A stretch of 27,192 nt of DNA from CAZIOI01 sp964540855 (GTDB lineage Bacteria; Patescibacteriota; UBA1384; DTJR01). The translations under genes were made by a program, and so were the position numbers. The stretch's first letter is position 1, and the number at the start of each line of letters is the position of its first letter. Of this stretch, positions 15,641 to 23,812 are shown one piece after another. The stretch covers positions 1 to 27,192 of the forward strand of contig CAZIOI010000007.1 in NCBI GenBank assembly GCA_964540855.1, read 5' to 3'. Under the pieces are notes generated by a model. That model worked only from the letters and a program-made list of their open reading frames with translations, ran no database searches and had not been told where the DNA came from.

Positions 15641-15767
15641 GAATTCCGCTATTAGGTTACCAAATTCCTTCCATTTTTACCAGATAAGTGATAAATTCCA
15701 AAGTACTGGCGGCTGTAGCGCAGTTTCCGCCAAAGGCGGATAAAGTCCGCGCGCGACAATTAACATA

Positions 15768-15843
15768 CGGAGTGTGGCCTAATTGGTAAGGCGCAGGATT
15801 CGGGTTCCTGAGATTCCGGGTTCAAGTCCCGGCACTCCGACCA
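15768..15843 (+). tRNA. tRNA-Pro (CGG anticodon)
   Basis: 76 bases with encoded CCA. Acceptor CGGAGTG/CACTCCG with the C1-G72 pair typical of bacterial tRNA-Pro; D-arm GCC/GGC; anticodon stem CAGGA/TCCTG with loop TTCGGGT (CGG); T-arm CCGGG-TTCAAGT-CCCGG; discriminator A. A TCCGCC-aaa-GGCGGA hairpin lies just upstream. Confidence 0.95.
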
Positions 15844-15882
15844 TCAGAAAGTTTATTTTTAAATTTGTATTAAGGTGTACCT

Positions 15883-16770
15883 GTGAGCGCAGCTATATCA
15901 ATTAAAAACCTCAAAAAACATTTTGCCGGAACCAAGGCGGTTGATGGTATATCTTTTGAAGTTGAAAAAGGGGAAATATTTGGTTTTTTGGGTCCAAACG
16001 GCGCTGGAAAAACAACAACAATAAGATGCCTGATGGATTATCTGCGTCCGACTAGTGGGCATATCAAAATTCTCGGATTAGATGCACAATCGGATTCAGT
16101 GCAATTAAAGTCTAAACTAGGTTATTTAGCGCCCGAACCACGTCTTTACGATTATTTAACCGGTCTCGAGCATATTGAGCTTATAGAGAAAATACGCGGT
16201 AAAGGGGAGAAAACCGCCGAACTTATTGACAGACTGGGCGCTGATGTCAAAGTCCGCGTTAAAAACCTCTCGACAGGTAACAAACAGAAAATTTCACTGA
16301 TTTTGGCGCTAATGAACAACCCTGACGTTGTTATTATGGACGAGCCGACAACCGGCCTTGACCCCCTGCTGCAAAATACGATTTATGAAATCTTACTCGA
16401 GATGCGAGATGCCGGTAAGACAATCTTTATGTCATCGCACAATCTGTCGGAAGTGGAAAAAATTTGCCAAAGAGTTGCCATAATTCGTTCAGGTAAGCTA
16501 ATTTCGGTCGAAAATATTAAAAATTTGAACAAAAAAAAGCTTTACAGGGTTCGTCTGGTATATCAGGATCATCAAGACATCGAGGGGATCGAGAAGATCA
16601 AGGATGTTAAGATAGAAGCCAGAACGCCAGTTGAGCTGCATTTTACGGTTAGCGGTGATATTGAGCCTGTTATAAAATACCTTGCCGGTAAACGCATTGG
16701 CGATCTCGAAATAACACACGCCAGCCTAGAAGAAACATTTATCGACTATTACAAAGGCGGTGGCAAATGA
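15883..16770 (+). CDS. ABC transporter ATP-binding protein
   Basis: 295 residues, GTG start with AAGGTG upstream. Walker A GPNGAGKTTT around residue 40, Q-loop region LGYLAPEPRLYDYL, signature LSTGNKQKI (a variant of LSGGQ), Walker B VVIMDEPTTGLDP, and H-loop SSHNLSEV. The C-terminal about 80 residues after the nucleotide domain are typical of CcmA/NatA-like ATPases that pair with ABC-2 permeases. Its TGA overlaps the permease ATG by 4 bases, so the pair forms one exporter. The substrate is not visible. It starts 40 bases after tRNA-Pro and may share that promoter. Confidence 0.95.
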   Translation: MSAAISIKNLKKHFAGTKAVDGISFEVEKGEIFGFLGPNGAGKTTTIRCLMDYLRPTSGHIKILGLDAQSDSVQLKSKLGYLAPEPRLYDYLTGLEHIELIEKIRGKGEKTAELIDRLGADVKVRVKNLSTGNKQKISLILALMNNPDVVIMDEPTTGLDPLLQNTIYEILLEMRDAGKTIFMSSHNLSEVEKICQRVAIIRSGKLISVENIKNLNKKKLYRVRLVYQDHQDIEGIEKIKDVKIEARTPVELHFTVSGDIEPVIKYLAGKRIGDLEITHASLEETFIDYYKGGGK

Positions 16771-17579
16771 TGTCAATAGTTTTGAGAACTCTCAAAGACC
16801 GTAGGTGGTCGATTATGGTTTATGTTGCCGTCGGAGTTTTGTTCTTGTGGATGTATGTGGCGATGTTTCCGACTTTTGCCGACAAGGCCGATCAGTTCAA
16901 ACAGCTGATGAATGCTTATCCGGAATCTATGATGGATGCGTTTGGCGTCAAAGACGCGGCGAAAATGTTTGAAAATGTCGAGAATTTTCTCGCTATGGAA
17001 AACTATAGTTTTTTGTGGCCGATTTTGGCAATAGCTCTGGCTGTATCTGTTGGTGGCTATTCCATAGCGGGGGAAATAGAGCAAAAAACCATAGAAACTC
17101 TACTCTCGCAGCCGGTTTCGAGGACGAAGATATTTTTTGCTAAATATCTTTCCGGCGCAGCGATTTTGGCGCTATTTTCATCTTTTTCGATTATGTCGAT
17201 TGTTCCTTTGGCGAAATTACATAATGTTGATTATAATCTCAGCGCGCACTGGAAGACGCTGCTGCTGTGCTACCTGTTTGCGATGACGATTTTTTCTATT
17301 GCAACACTTTTTTCGTCAATGAGCTCCGAAAAATCGAGAGCGTATTTTTTTACGGTTGGCATTGTTGTCGTGATGTATGCGCTAAACATCGTTGCTTCTC
17401 TTAAGGATAATCTCAGCGATCTCAAATATGCTTCGTTTTTTTATTATTTCAACACTTCAAAAGCACTCACCGAAAACGCGCTTGATCCGGTTTCGATATG
17501 GGTCTTTGCGTGCGTAATCTTGGCTGCGACGGCTCTATCCGTCGCGATCTTCAATCGCCGAAATATAGTGGTGGCGTAA
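16767..17579 (+). CDS. ABC-2 type permease
   Basis: 270 residues with about six hydrophobic segments. After the first TM helix an extracytoplasmic loop of about 50 residues (FADKADQFKQLMNAYPESMM) is followed by GGYSIAGEIEQKTIETLLSQPVSRTKIFFAKYLSG, the amphipathic element typical of ABC-2/NosY-like permeases. Forms the membrane half of the exporter with the overlapping ATPase gene. Substrate unknown. No terminator follows; an AT-rich spacer begins. Confidence 0.93.
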   Translation: MMSIVLRTLKDRRWSIMVYVAVGVLFLWMYVAMFPTFADKADQFKQLMNAYPESMMDAFGVKDAAKMFENVENFLAMENYSFLWPILAIALAVSVGGYSIAGEIEQKTIETLLSQPVSRTKIFFAKYLSGAAILALFSSFSIMSIVPLAKLHNVDYNLSAHWKTLLLCYLFAMTIFSIATLFSSMSSEKSRAYFFTVGIVVVMYALNIVASLKDNLSDLKYASFFYYFNTSKALTENALDPVSIWVFACVILAATALSVAIFNRRNIVVA

Positions 17580-17791
17580 TAACGCAAAACGTAAAACGTA
17601 TAACCACAATTCAAAATTAAAAATTGTTAAGTAAAAATTGTAAGTCAAAAGACACTAAGTTGACGTTAATATAAGACAAAATTCTAAGTTCTAAATTTTA
17701 AAATAATTTTAAGTTTCAAATTTTTATCCTCTTTACTCTTTACATTAACATTTTGATTTTTAATATTTAATCTCTAATTTGCCCCAAACTC
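17580..17791. other. AT-rich intergenic spacer
   Basis: Simple, low-complexity DNA with short near-repeats (AAAACGTA twice, TTAAAAATTGT and AAAAATTGTAAG). No ORF, terminator or RNA gene seen. Confidence 0.6.
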
Positions 17792-17820
17792 TTGACAAAC
17801 CACCAAAATTGTGGTATCAT
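17792..17820 (+). promoter_or_regulatory. Consensus promoter of the structured 0.9-kb unit
   Basis: TTGACA (17792-17797), 17 bases, TATCAT (17815-17820). Start expected near 17827. A second possible promoter is TTGACA (17880-17885), 17 bases, AATACT (17903-17908), which would omit the first leader hairpin. Confidence 0.75.
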
Positions 17821-17826
17821 AGCTTG

Positions 17827-18155
17827 TCACGCTAAAAGACTGATAAAGTCCAATAGTGTAACACAGACAAAAAGCATCTTTGACAATTAGATAAAGTAAC
17901 AAAATACTACTACGACTCAGCAAGATGGTATTAAACTAATACTTAATATTATCTCTGCTGGGTCGAAGTAAAAGACACATACGACCCACAACTTGCACCA
18001 CAGACACAACATGTCTTCCCCTGTCTCACCCGTCGTTGCGCCACAGCCCATTGTAACAACCCCCTGTCAACGGCTTCAGAGCATTGACACCAAGGGGGAA
18101 AACTCAATGTGGCTGAGGGGATTAACCCCCAAGGCCAACCCCGGGAGGGGTAAAA
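17827..18155 (+). promoter_or_regulatory. Long structured 5' leader with alternative helices
   Basis: About 330 bases precede the ORF. Helices seen: an opening hairpin 17826-17862; a long hairpin 17913-17965 (CGACTCAGCA with TGCTGGGTCG, extended by AGATGGTATTAA with TTAATATTATCT); CCCCCTGTCAA with TTGACA and GGGGG (18060-18098); a hairpin around GGGG-attaa-CCCC (18117-18129); and ACCCC-ggga-GGGGT (18138-18151), which traps the ribosome site. Alternatives compete: TGGGTCG (17959-17965) can instead pair with CGACCCA (17982-17988), and GGGGG (18094-18098) with CCCCC (18126-18130). This is the layout of a cis-regulatory RNA. It matches no riboswitch class I know. Confidence 0.6.
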
Positions 18156-18527
18156 ATGATCAAGATTAGCTGGTTAGTCGGTAAGAAGTACGAGGAGGTT
18201 AAGAGGGCACTGGACGCCGCTGGCGTCCAGTGCCAATGTTGGGAATTTGAAGGCACCGCGTTGCTGCGTCGCGGTGCCAAGCCCGACCTGCCTGAGAAGG
18301 CAGGGTCGTACCCGACCGTGAATTACGGTCGGTTGACCGAGTATCGTACGTCTCGCTTGTCGTTCGGCGAGACGTACACGGCGGAGGACGGTTCCACGTG
18401 GATCGTCGTTCACGTGGAGCTTGACCTGGGGTGTGCCGCGGGCCCCGGGTCGTACACATTCATAATCGCCGCCGCAGCGGGGATCGAGGTGGATGTCGAG
18501 TTCAAGGCCGCCGCGGAGGCCGATTGA
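18156..18527 (+). CDS. GC-rich ORF built of consecutive hairpins; hypothetical protein
   Basis: 123 codons with ribosome site GGGAGGGG 5 bases before the ATG. The predicted product is acidic overall; its start LVGKKYEEVKRALDAAGV faintly recalls a PASTA repeat, and the second half is rich in beta-type stretches (STWIVVHVELDLG, YTFIIAAAAGIEVDVEF). Codons are GC-rich, unlike the flanking genes. The DNA is almost wholly stem-loops: 13-bp (18206-18234), 9-bp (18252-18278), 6-bp (18287-18304), 8-bp (18312-18332), 11-bp (18346-18377), 10-bp with one wobble (18391-18420) and 9-bp with one wobble (18423-18451). That density is far above chance, so the sequence may work as RNA whether or not it is translated. 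Antisense frames are also open, so ORF length alone proves little. Confidence 0.55.
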   Translation: MIKISWLVGKKYEEVKRALDAAGVQCQCWEFEGTALLRRGAKPDLPEKAGSYPTVNYGRLTEYRTSRLSFGETYTAEDGSTWIVVHVELDLGCAAGPGSYTFIIAAAAGIEVDVEFKAAAEAD

Positions 18528-18687
18528 TTTCGGCGACTTCAGCGACGACTGATCGTTGCAAGTCCTGAGCACGACTATAAAACTGCTCCGGTTACCAATA
18601 CCGCAAAAGGGAACTAACGAGGAGTGTGAGCGGCCCACATCGGGCCATCATGAACTCACGCGGCCAACCGGCCGCTCACCTCCTCTC
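18528..18687 (+). ncRNA. Branched RNA structure after the ORF
   Basis: GACTT/AAGTC enclosing GCGAC/GTTGC follows the stop. Then GAGGAG-t-GTGAGC (18619-18631) pairs with GCTCAC-CTCCTC (18674-18685) and encloses two hairpins, GGCCC-acatc-GGGCC and GCGGCC-aacc-GGCCGC, a three-way junction. Alternatively the long arms GTGAGCGGCC and GGCCGCTCAC pair fully. It sits between the ORF and the terminator, within the same transcript. No protein gene is credible here. Confidence 0.55.
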
Positions 18688-18720
18688 ACAGGGCGACTCC
18701 TCGCGGAGTCGCCCTGTTTT
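18688..18720 (+). terminator. Strong intrinsic terminator
   Basis: CAGGGCGACTCC (18689-18700), loop TCGC, GGAGTCGCCCTG (18705-18716), then TTTT. A perfect 12-bp stem; it closes the unit begun at 17792. Confidence 0.88.
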
Positions 18721-18742
18721 GCGTTTATGGGGCTTTTTAGCA

Positions 18743-18922
18743 GAGATTGCCGCGCTACGCTCGCAATGACAATACCAAGATTTCTGCCCCTGTTAGGTCA
18801 GGAATGACCCCACTTCGCCAGAGGCTACGCGGGGCACAGCAAGTTAGGAATGACCCAACTTCGCCAGAGGCTACGAGGGGCAGGCAAACAACACAGATTG
18901 CTTCGTTAGCACTCGCAATGAC
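18743..18922. repeat. Cluster of REP-like degenerate repeats
   Basis: Two copies of a short palindromic element (18743-18771 and 18894-18922), each opening AGATTGC and closing TCGCAATGACA, bracket two imperfect copies of a second unit (18792-18836 and 18843-18882) that share ACTTCGCCAGAGGCTACG. Related to the element at 56-157. No gene from 18721 to 19030; a TAAAAT at 19019-19024 may be the -10 of the next gene. Confidence 0.6.
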
Positions 18923-19030
18923 ATCTTATGAATAAACTTAATTTCTTAATAATTACATTTTTTACTTCTGAATTAGAAATTTTGAATTTGGTGTCTATTT
19001 ATCCGACACTAAATTTGCTAAAATAAACCC

Positions 19031-20059
19031 ATGGAAAAGATACAAAAAGTTGTTTTTGATATATCGATAAAATCAATTCTCAAAATTTTGGCAGTTCTGG
19101 CAGGGTTATGGCTGGCGTACGCACTGCGCGACGTCATAGTTATTTTGGTAGTTGTCGCCATAATAGTCATTGCCCTCGAGCCTTTCGTACACAAATTATC
19201 GGATCAGGGTATTCCGCGCGGTTTAAGCGTTATAGTCCTATATCTCGCTCTCATCTCCCTCTTAAGTATAATTTTGTACTTTTTGATTCCGCCGATCGCC
19301 AATCAACTCAAAGAATTGACTTTCAATTTCCCCTATTATCAGGACAAAATCAGCCAAATTGATCTGGGCGGAGCGACTTCGACGATAAGTAACATTCTCG
19401 ACGATCTCTCCAGAAAACTATCGTCAATTACTGGAAACATTATCTCCGGCATTGTAGGTATATTCGGTGGTCTGGTTTCGACTGTGACAGTTTTGGTTCT
19501 AACTTATTACTTTTTGGTTGATAAGCAAGGTATTACCAAGATGGCTCTGAAACTCATACCGCAAAATCAAAAAAACAGATTTGTCGAAACGATAAACAAA
19601 GTATCGGTCAAGCTGGGAGATTGGATTCAAGGACAGCTTGTGCTAATGCTTACGATAGGGATTGTCGATTGGATTGCTCTTTCGATCATTGGTGTCCCTT
19701 ATGCTTTGGTGCTTGGCGTTTTGTCGGGACTTTTGGAAATTGTGCCGGTAATCGGACCAGTTGTTGCGGCGGTGTTTGCGGTTTTTATTGCTCTTGTCGC
19801 ATCTGTGCCGGTCTGGAAAATTATTGCGGTTGTCGTAGTTTATATCCTGATTCAGCAACTTGAGAATCACATACTGGTACCGAAGATAATGCAAAAGGCT
19901 GTCGGTCTTTCACCTATTATGGTTATAATCGCGATTTTAATTGGTAGTAAATTACTTGGAGTCGGCGGGGCTTTGTTGGCGGTACCGGTAGCGGCCGGAA
20001 TACAAGTATTGATCGAAGAATACTCGCCCTCCAAGCGCAAGCAAACCCAACAATCATAG
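19031..20059 (+). CDS. AI-2E family transporter (PerM/TqsA-like)
   Basis: 342 residues with about eight hydrophobic segments in the AI-2E/PerM pattern: paired N-terminal helices (LAVLAGLWLAYALRDVIVIL), IALEPFVHKLSDQGIPRGL, a helical extracytoplasmic stretch (FNFPYYQDKISQID), then GQLVLMLTIGIVDWIALSII, VLSGLLEIVPVIGPVVA and GGALLAVPVAA. Family members move autoinducer-2, ions or other small solutes; the family name does not prove AI-2 transport. A TAAAAT hexamer 6 bases before the ATG suggests a nearly leaderless message. An ABC exporter follows 13 bases later. Confidence 0.93.
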   Translation: MEKIQKVVFDISIKSILKILAVLAGLWLAYALRDVIVILVVVAIIVIALEPFVHKLSDQGIPRGLSVIVLYLALISLLSIILYFLIPPIANQLKELTFNFPYYQDKISQIDLGGATSTISNILDDLSRKLSSITGNIISGIVGIFGGLVSTVTVLVLTYYFLVDKQGITKMALKLIPQNQKNRFVETINKVSVKLGDWIQGQLVLMLTIGIVDWIALSIIGVPYALVLGVLSGLLEIVPVIGPVVAAVFAVFIALVASVPVWKIIAVVVVYILIQQLENHILVPKIMQKAVGLSPIMVIIAILIGSKLLGVGGALLAVPVAAGIQVLIEEYSPSKRKQTQQS

Positions 20060-20072
20060 CCAAGGGATTACT

Positions 20073-20825
20073 TTGGAAAAACCAAAGACCGTTATCAAGG
20101 TCGATGAACTGAGAAAAATTTTTCCTCCGGCGATTGAAGCTGTCAAAAAGATTAGTTTTAGAGTTTATAAAAACGAAATATTTGGTCTTTTGGGTTCTAA
20201 CGGTTCAGGCAAAAGCACGACGTTGAGAATGATTGCCACAGTTTTGGCGCCGACTGATGGTAAAATCGAATTTGCCGAAGCGAATTCGGATCATGGAAAA
20301 ATCAGAAATATGATCGGCTATATTCCTCAGCAGGATCTCTTGTACGATGATCTTTCGGTTTATGATAATGCCCGACTTTTTTCGCATTCGTACGGGTTTA
20401 GTGAAAAAGATCGGAAATACGCCATTGATTCGACGCTTGAACGTCTCGAGTTATCAGATTATCGAAACCGTCAGGTCGGTAGTCTGTCGGGCGGATACAA
20501 AAAGCGGTTATCTATTGCCGTTGCGCTTTTGCATCGACCGAAAATAATTATTGCCGATGAGATTACGATCGGCTTAGACCCCGATCTCAGAAAAAAGATT
20601 TGGGATCTTCTATCGGAACTCAAAAAAGACGCCTCGATAATTTTTACAACGCATTATTTGGAGGAAGCGCAAAAACTCTGCGATAGAATTGCGCTAATGA
20701 ATTTGGGCGAAATAATTGCATACGGGTCGCCGGAAGAAATAATGCGTCAGACCGAGTCGAAAAATTTGGATGAAGTTTTCTTTAAATTGGTAACTGCGAG
20801 GAAAAAAGATGCAAGCCTTGTTTGA
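20073..20825 (+). CDS. ABC transporter ATP-binding protein (exporter 2)
   Basis: 250 residues, TTG start with AAGGGA 5 bases upstream. Walker A GSNGSGKSTT, Q-loop IGYIPQQDLLYDDL, signature LSGGYKKRL, Walker B IIIADEITIGLDP (Ile where most have Pro after Glu), and H-loop FTTHYLEEAQ. Complete catalytic set. It overlaps the next permease by 17 bases and follows the AI-2E gene closely, so the three genes are probably one operon. Resembles DrrA-type ATPases. Substrate unknown. Confidence 0.94.
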   Translation: MEKPKTVIKVDELRKIFPPAIEAVKKISFRVYKNEIFGLLGSNGSGKSTTLRMIATVLAPTDGKIEFAEANSDHGKIRNMIGYIPQQDLLYDDLSVYDNARLFSHSYGFSEKDRKYAIDSTLERLELSDYRNRQVGSLSGGYKKRLSIAVALLHRPKIIIADEITIGLDPDLRKKIWDLLSELKKDASIIFTTHYLEEAQKLCDRIALMNLGEIIAYGSPEEIMRQTESKNLDEVFFKLVTARKKDASLV

Positions 20826-22446
20826 GTATATAGGTTTTGAGCTGAAAAGATTTTTCAAAAATATCCGTCTTGTGATGATTTTTTTCATCAGCCCGCTTTT
20901 GGCGACAGCTGTTTTTGCGTTAGTTACTTATCAGTCGCCAAAAGATATTGATGTCGGCTTATATAACGGACAGAAAAACGATTTGAGCCAACAGGTTGAA
21001 AACGAGATCAAATCAAGCGATCTTTTGGTCGTCCGAGATATGTCATCCGCGGACGATGGGATCAAACTTCTTAAGACAGGTGAGATTAAGACAATCATTA
21101 AGATTGATATTGTCGATGGTGCCGGTTCAATCAAAATCCTAGAAGATCCGCGCTATCCGGAGGTGCAGGGCAAGGTGAAAGAAGAGGTAGCGGATTCGAT
21201 CGAATCAGCCATTACCGAAAATGTGGCGAATAAAGCCGAATCGGACGCACAGGCGGAATATGAGAGTCTTATCGACCGGAATTTTGCCAAATTTACGGAT
21301 TCTATTTTGGGCGACTCTGCTAGCCCGTTATCTACGGCGATAAATTCGGAACTTGAGAAAAATAAAACCCAAACCATTGACGATATAAATACTCTTGTCG
21401 ATCAAAAAACTCAAAGCGAGATTGATTCATTCAAACAATCGCTCGAAGATTCATTAACCGTAAGTATTAATGAAAATTTTGGTAATTTTGCTGCGGTTAT
21501 TTTGAAAAAGATACCATCCGGCGATATTGCTAATTCAATGCAGGGTGATTTTGATTCTTACAAGGCGGAGATGATCGCCGGAATCAAATTGGCACTCTCC
21601 GGCGCTGTCGAGGGGCAAATGGAGGATTTTAAATCTCAGATTAAATCCGATCTTACGTCCGAGGTGAGCGAAAAATTTGAGAGCTTCAAATCTCGTCTGT
21701 CCGTTACAAACCCCGCTAGCCCAATCGCGAAGGCGATCAGGAGCCAAGTTAATGAATTTAAAGAAGATCTCAAGAATCAGGATGCTTCCATCAAGATCGA
21801 TACTGAGCCGGTTAGCTTTGAATCTTCGGAGTATCTACCAAAGACGATAAGATATTTCGATAGGTATTCTTCCGGAGCAATCCCATTGGTCATTGTGCTG
21901 ATATTTTTACTAAAAGCTACTACTTCGCTGTCACAGGATAGGGAGAGCGGGGTGCTGGAACGACTGTTTTCGACGCCGGCATCAAGATCAAAAATTATGT
22001 TTGCCAAGATAATTGCCAATATACTAATCGGTTTTATATCCGTTGTGGCGATTGTGCTGATGCTCAAGTTTGCTTTTGGCGCTGCGCTGGGAAATGGTTT
22101 TATCGTGTTTTTGGTCGCGTTTTTGACGGCAATAGTGTCAGTGACTCTGGGAATTTTGATTTCGGCTATTGTCAAAGATTTGCCGTCATCGATTCAGTTT
22201 GCTTTTTACACATTCTTTTTGCTGGTTTTGACCTCGGAATTCTTTTTTGCCAGCGAGAACATTCACCCTTATTTTGCTTACGTAACGAAGTTTAGCCCGT
22301 TGACGTATTCAATTTCGGCGCTCAGAAAAGTAAATCTTTTCAACTGGGGTTTTGCAGAAGATTGGCGCGAGCTGGTTGCGCTGGGTGCGTTTGCAGCCGT
22401 TTACACGACTATAGCCTCGTTCTTGCTAAACAGAGAGTCGAGGTAG
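20809..22446 (+). CDS. ABC-2 permease with large extracytoplasmic domain
   Basis: 545 residues; ribosome site GAGG 8 bases before the ATG. One N-terminal TM helix (about 22-42), then about 310 residues outside the membrane rich in Asp, Lys, Ser and helical repeats of the type SEKFESFKSRL, likely coiled-coil, then five TM helices from about 355. The region after the second helix (SQDRESGVLERLFSTPASRSKIMFAKI) is the typical ABC-2 element. This layout is like YhgE/Pip and YhbJ/DrrB-type exporters of lipids, antibiotics or surface material. With the overlapping ATPase it should form a complete exporter. Confidence 0.92.
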   Translation: MQALFEYIGFELKRFFKNIRLVMIFFISPLLATAVFALVTYQSPKDIDVGLYNGQKNDLSQQVENEIKSSDLLVVRDMSSADDGIKLLKTGEIKTIIKIDIVDGAGSIKILEDPRYPEVQGKVKEEVADSIESAITENVANKAESDAQAEYESLIDRNFAKFTDSILGDSASPLSTAINSELEKNKTQTIDDINTLVDQKTQSEIDSFKQSLEDSLTVSINENFGNFAAVILKKIPSGDIANSMQGDFDSYKAEMIAGIKLALSGAVEGQMEDFKSQIKSDLTSEVSEKFESFKSRLSVTNPASPIAKAIRSQVNEFKEDLKNQDASIKIDTEPVSFESSEYLPKTIRYFDRYSSGAIPLVIVLIFLLKATTSLSQDRESGVLERLFSTPASRSKIMFAKIIANILIGFISVVAIVLMLKFAFGAALGNGFIVFLVAFLTAIVSVTLGILISAIVKDLPSSIQFAFYTFFLLVLTSEFFFASENIHPYFAYVTKFSPLTYSISALRKVNLFNWGFAEDWRELVALGAFAAVYTTIASFLLNRESR

Positions 22447-22686
22447 GTATGCGTAAAATATTTGAAGTGGCAGTATGCCAATACCTGGAACTATGCAATC
22501 TTGAATCATATTTCGTATGAGGGTATATTGACTCGGAAGACTTCATGTTGTGTTTGCAGGCCTCATTTTTCAAAACTTGGGAGTCGGTTATGGAATTAAA
22601 AATGCCTTCGTCTGAATCTATATTTGAAAACTGGAGACTAATATACCTTGAAAGATCCCCGGGCTTTTAGCCCGGGTGGTGTATCC
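22447..22686. other. Intergenic region ending in a perfect GC hairpin
   Basis: Two tiny frames start with ATG (22449, 23 codons, with a GAGGT upstream; and near 22590, 26 codons), neither resembling a known protein. The region ends in CCCGGGCT-ttt-AGCCCGGG (22658-22676), with no T-run, 10 bases before the 43-bp repeat. Such a hairpin just outside a second hairpin resembles the subterminal ends of IS200/IS605 elements, but no transposase is present. Confidence 0.4.
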
Positions 22687-22729
22687 TTACAAAGAATAAA
22701 CCACCAGCGTTAGCTGGTGTGTACGTTTT
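22687..22729. repeat. 43-bp hairpin repeat, copy 1
   Basis: Exact match to 27142-27184, same orientation. Core hairpin CACCAGC-gtta-GCTGGTG inside flanks starting TTACAAAGAATAAAC and ending TGTACGTTTT. On the minus strand it follows the TAA of the epimerase gene at once, and its tail GTTTATTCTTTG is U-rich, so it could serve as that gene's terminator. Confidence 0.85.
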
Positions 22730-23812
22730 TTATAATTTTCTTTTTAGTTCAACTCCTAACCCAATATTTTGTGGAATTTTAAAACGGCAAGAATCCGAGA
22801 CGATTCCTTCAAATTTATCATCTATAATTCTTTTTGGATCAGTAAGATCGTAGCTCTCAAAATCACCCAAATTAGCCAAATGAAGATTAGCAGCAGTTCC
22901 GAGAGAGCTATAAAGCATATCGCCAAGTATAAACCTAATCTGATTTTTTTTACAAAAATCAATCATTTTTGTTGCCTCCAAAAAACCCCCGGATTTAGCA
23001 ATTTTTATATTTATAAAATCGATACATTTCCCTTGATGTAAAGTTTTTAGGTCAGATAAATTATGGCAACTTTCATCGGCCATAATTTTAACATTTACAG
23101 CTTTTCTGATTTTTGAAAGCTCGTCGATATCATCCCATTTTGTCGGTTGCTCTATAAACGCAATATTAAATTTATCTAGTTTTTTTATAATCGGAATAGC
23201 GGTTTTTGCATTTTTCCAACCCTGATTTACATCAAGAGCGAGTTTAATTTTCGCGTCAAAGTCGTGAATAGTTTTGATAAGATTATAATTCTTTTCATTA
23301 TCTTGCCCTACCTTAATTTTTATTATTTTAACCCCAAGTTTTTTCGCCTCCATAAGTTTTTCAATAATCTTATCCTGACCTTCTTCGCCATACGATAATA
23401 CTTTTTGCGCAATCACTTCGCTACATTTTTTTGTCGAAAACAACCTATAAACAGGCAGTCTTTTATTTTTCCCCAATATATCGAGCAAAGCCATTTCGAT
23501 ACCTGATTTCAAAGCGCTATTATTGTTTATATAAAGGTTTATTGTCGCCATTATTTTCTCTATATCTTCCAGCTCACTGACCCTGCTCCCAGACAATAAA
23601 GGTTTGATATATTTGAAAATCGCTTTTGCTCCTTCTTGAGTTTCTCCTGTTACATCCCAAGCCAAAGCAGCCTCACCATAACCAACCAGCCCATTGTCAG
23701 ATTTCACAATGATAAGCACATAGGGTAAATAATTAAGCTTGGCCGTAAAATAAGCGAATGGCTCAGAGAGCTTTACATTGTATTTAGAGATATCAATTTC
23801 TTTTATAATCAT
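22730..23812 (-). CDS. Enolase-superfamily dipeptide epimerase-like enzyme
   Basis: 360 residues of the muconate-lactonising/dipeptide-epimerase subgroup. Catalytic and metal residues are in place: K165/K167 in IKIKVG, D194 (LALDVNQGW), E221 (FIEQP), D246 (MADES) and K270/K273 in NIKIAKSGG. The N-terminal capping domain includes GYGEAAL. These enzymes racemise the second residue of dipeptides, typically L-Ala-D/L-Glu from murein, though other members act on different acids. It overlaps the upstream M20 peptidase by 4 bases (ATGA), which supports a role in peptide recycling or scavenging. Base composition is host-like. Substrate not determined. Confidence 0.85.
   Translation of the reverse strand: MIIKEIDISKYNVKLSEPFAYFTAKLNYLPYVLIIVKSDNGLVGYGEAALAWDVTGETQEGAKAIFKYIKPLLSGSRVSELEDIEKIMATINLYINNNSALKSGIEMALLDILGKNKRLPVYRLFSTKKCSEVIAQKVLSYGEEGQDKIIEKLMEAKKLGVKIIKIKVGQDNEKNYNLIKTIHDFDAKIKLALDVNQGWKNAKTAIPIIKKLDKFNIAFIEQPTKWDDIDELSKIRKAVNVKIMADESCHNLSDLKTLHQGKCIDFINIKIAKSGGFLEATKMIDFCKKNQIRFILGDMLYSSLGTAANLHLANLGDFESYDLTDPKRIIDDKFEGIVSDSCRFKIPQNIGLGVELKRKL

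Noticed and set aside
18174..18638. Antisense 154-codon frame across the structured unit
   Set aside because: It reflects GC-rich composition and hairpin symmetry; promoter, ribosome site and terminator all point to the plus strand.
17827..18720. tmRNA, RNase P RNA or another housekeeping RNA
   Set aside because: The conserved ends and core motifs of those RNAs that I know were not found; a covariance search would be decisive.
22449..22670. Two tiny ORFs (23 and 26 codons) after the second exporter
   Set aside because: No recognisable sequence, and the second runs into a hairpin; not enough support to call genes.
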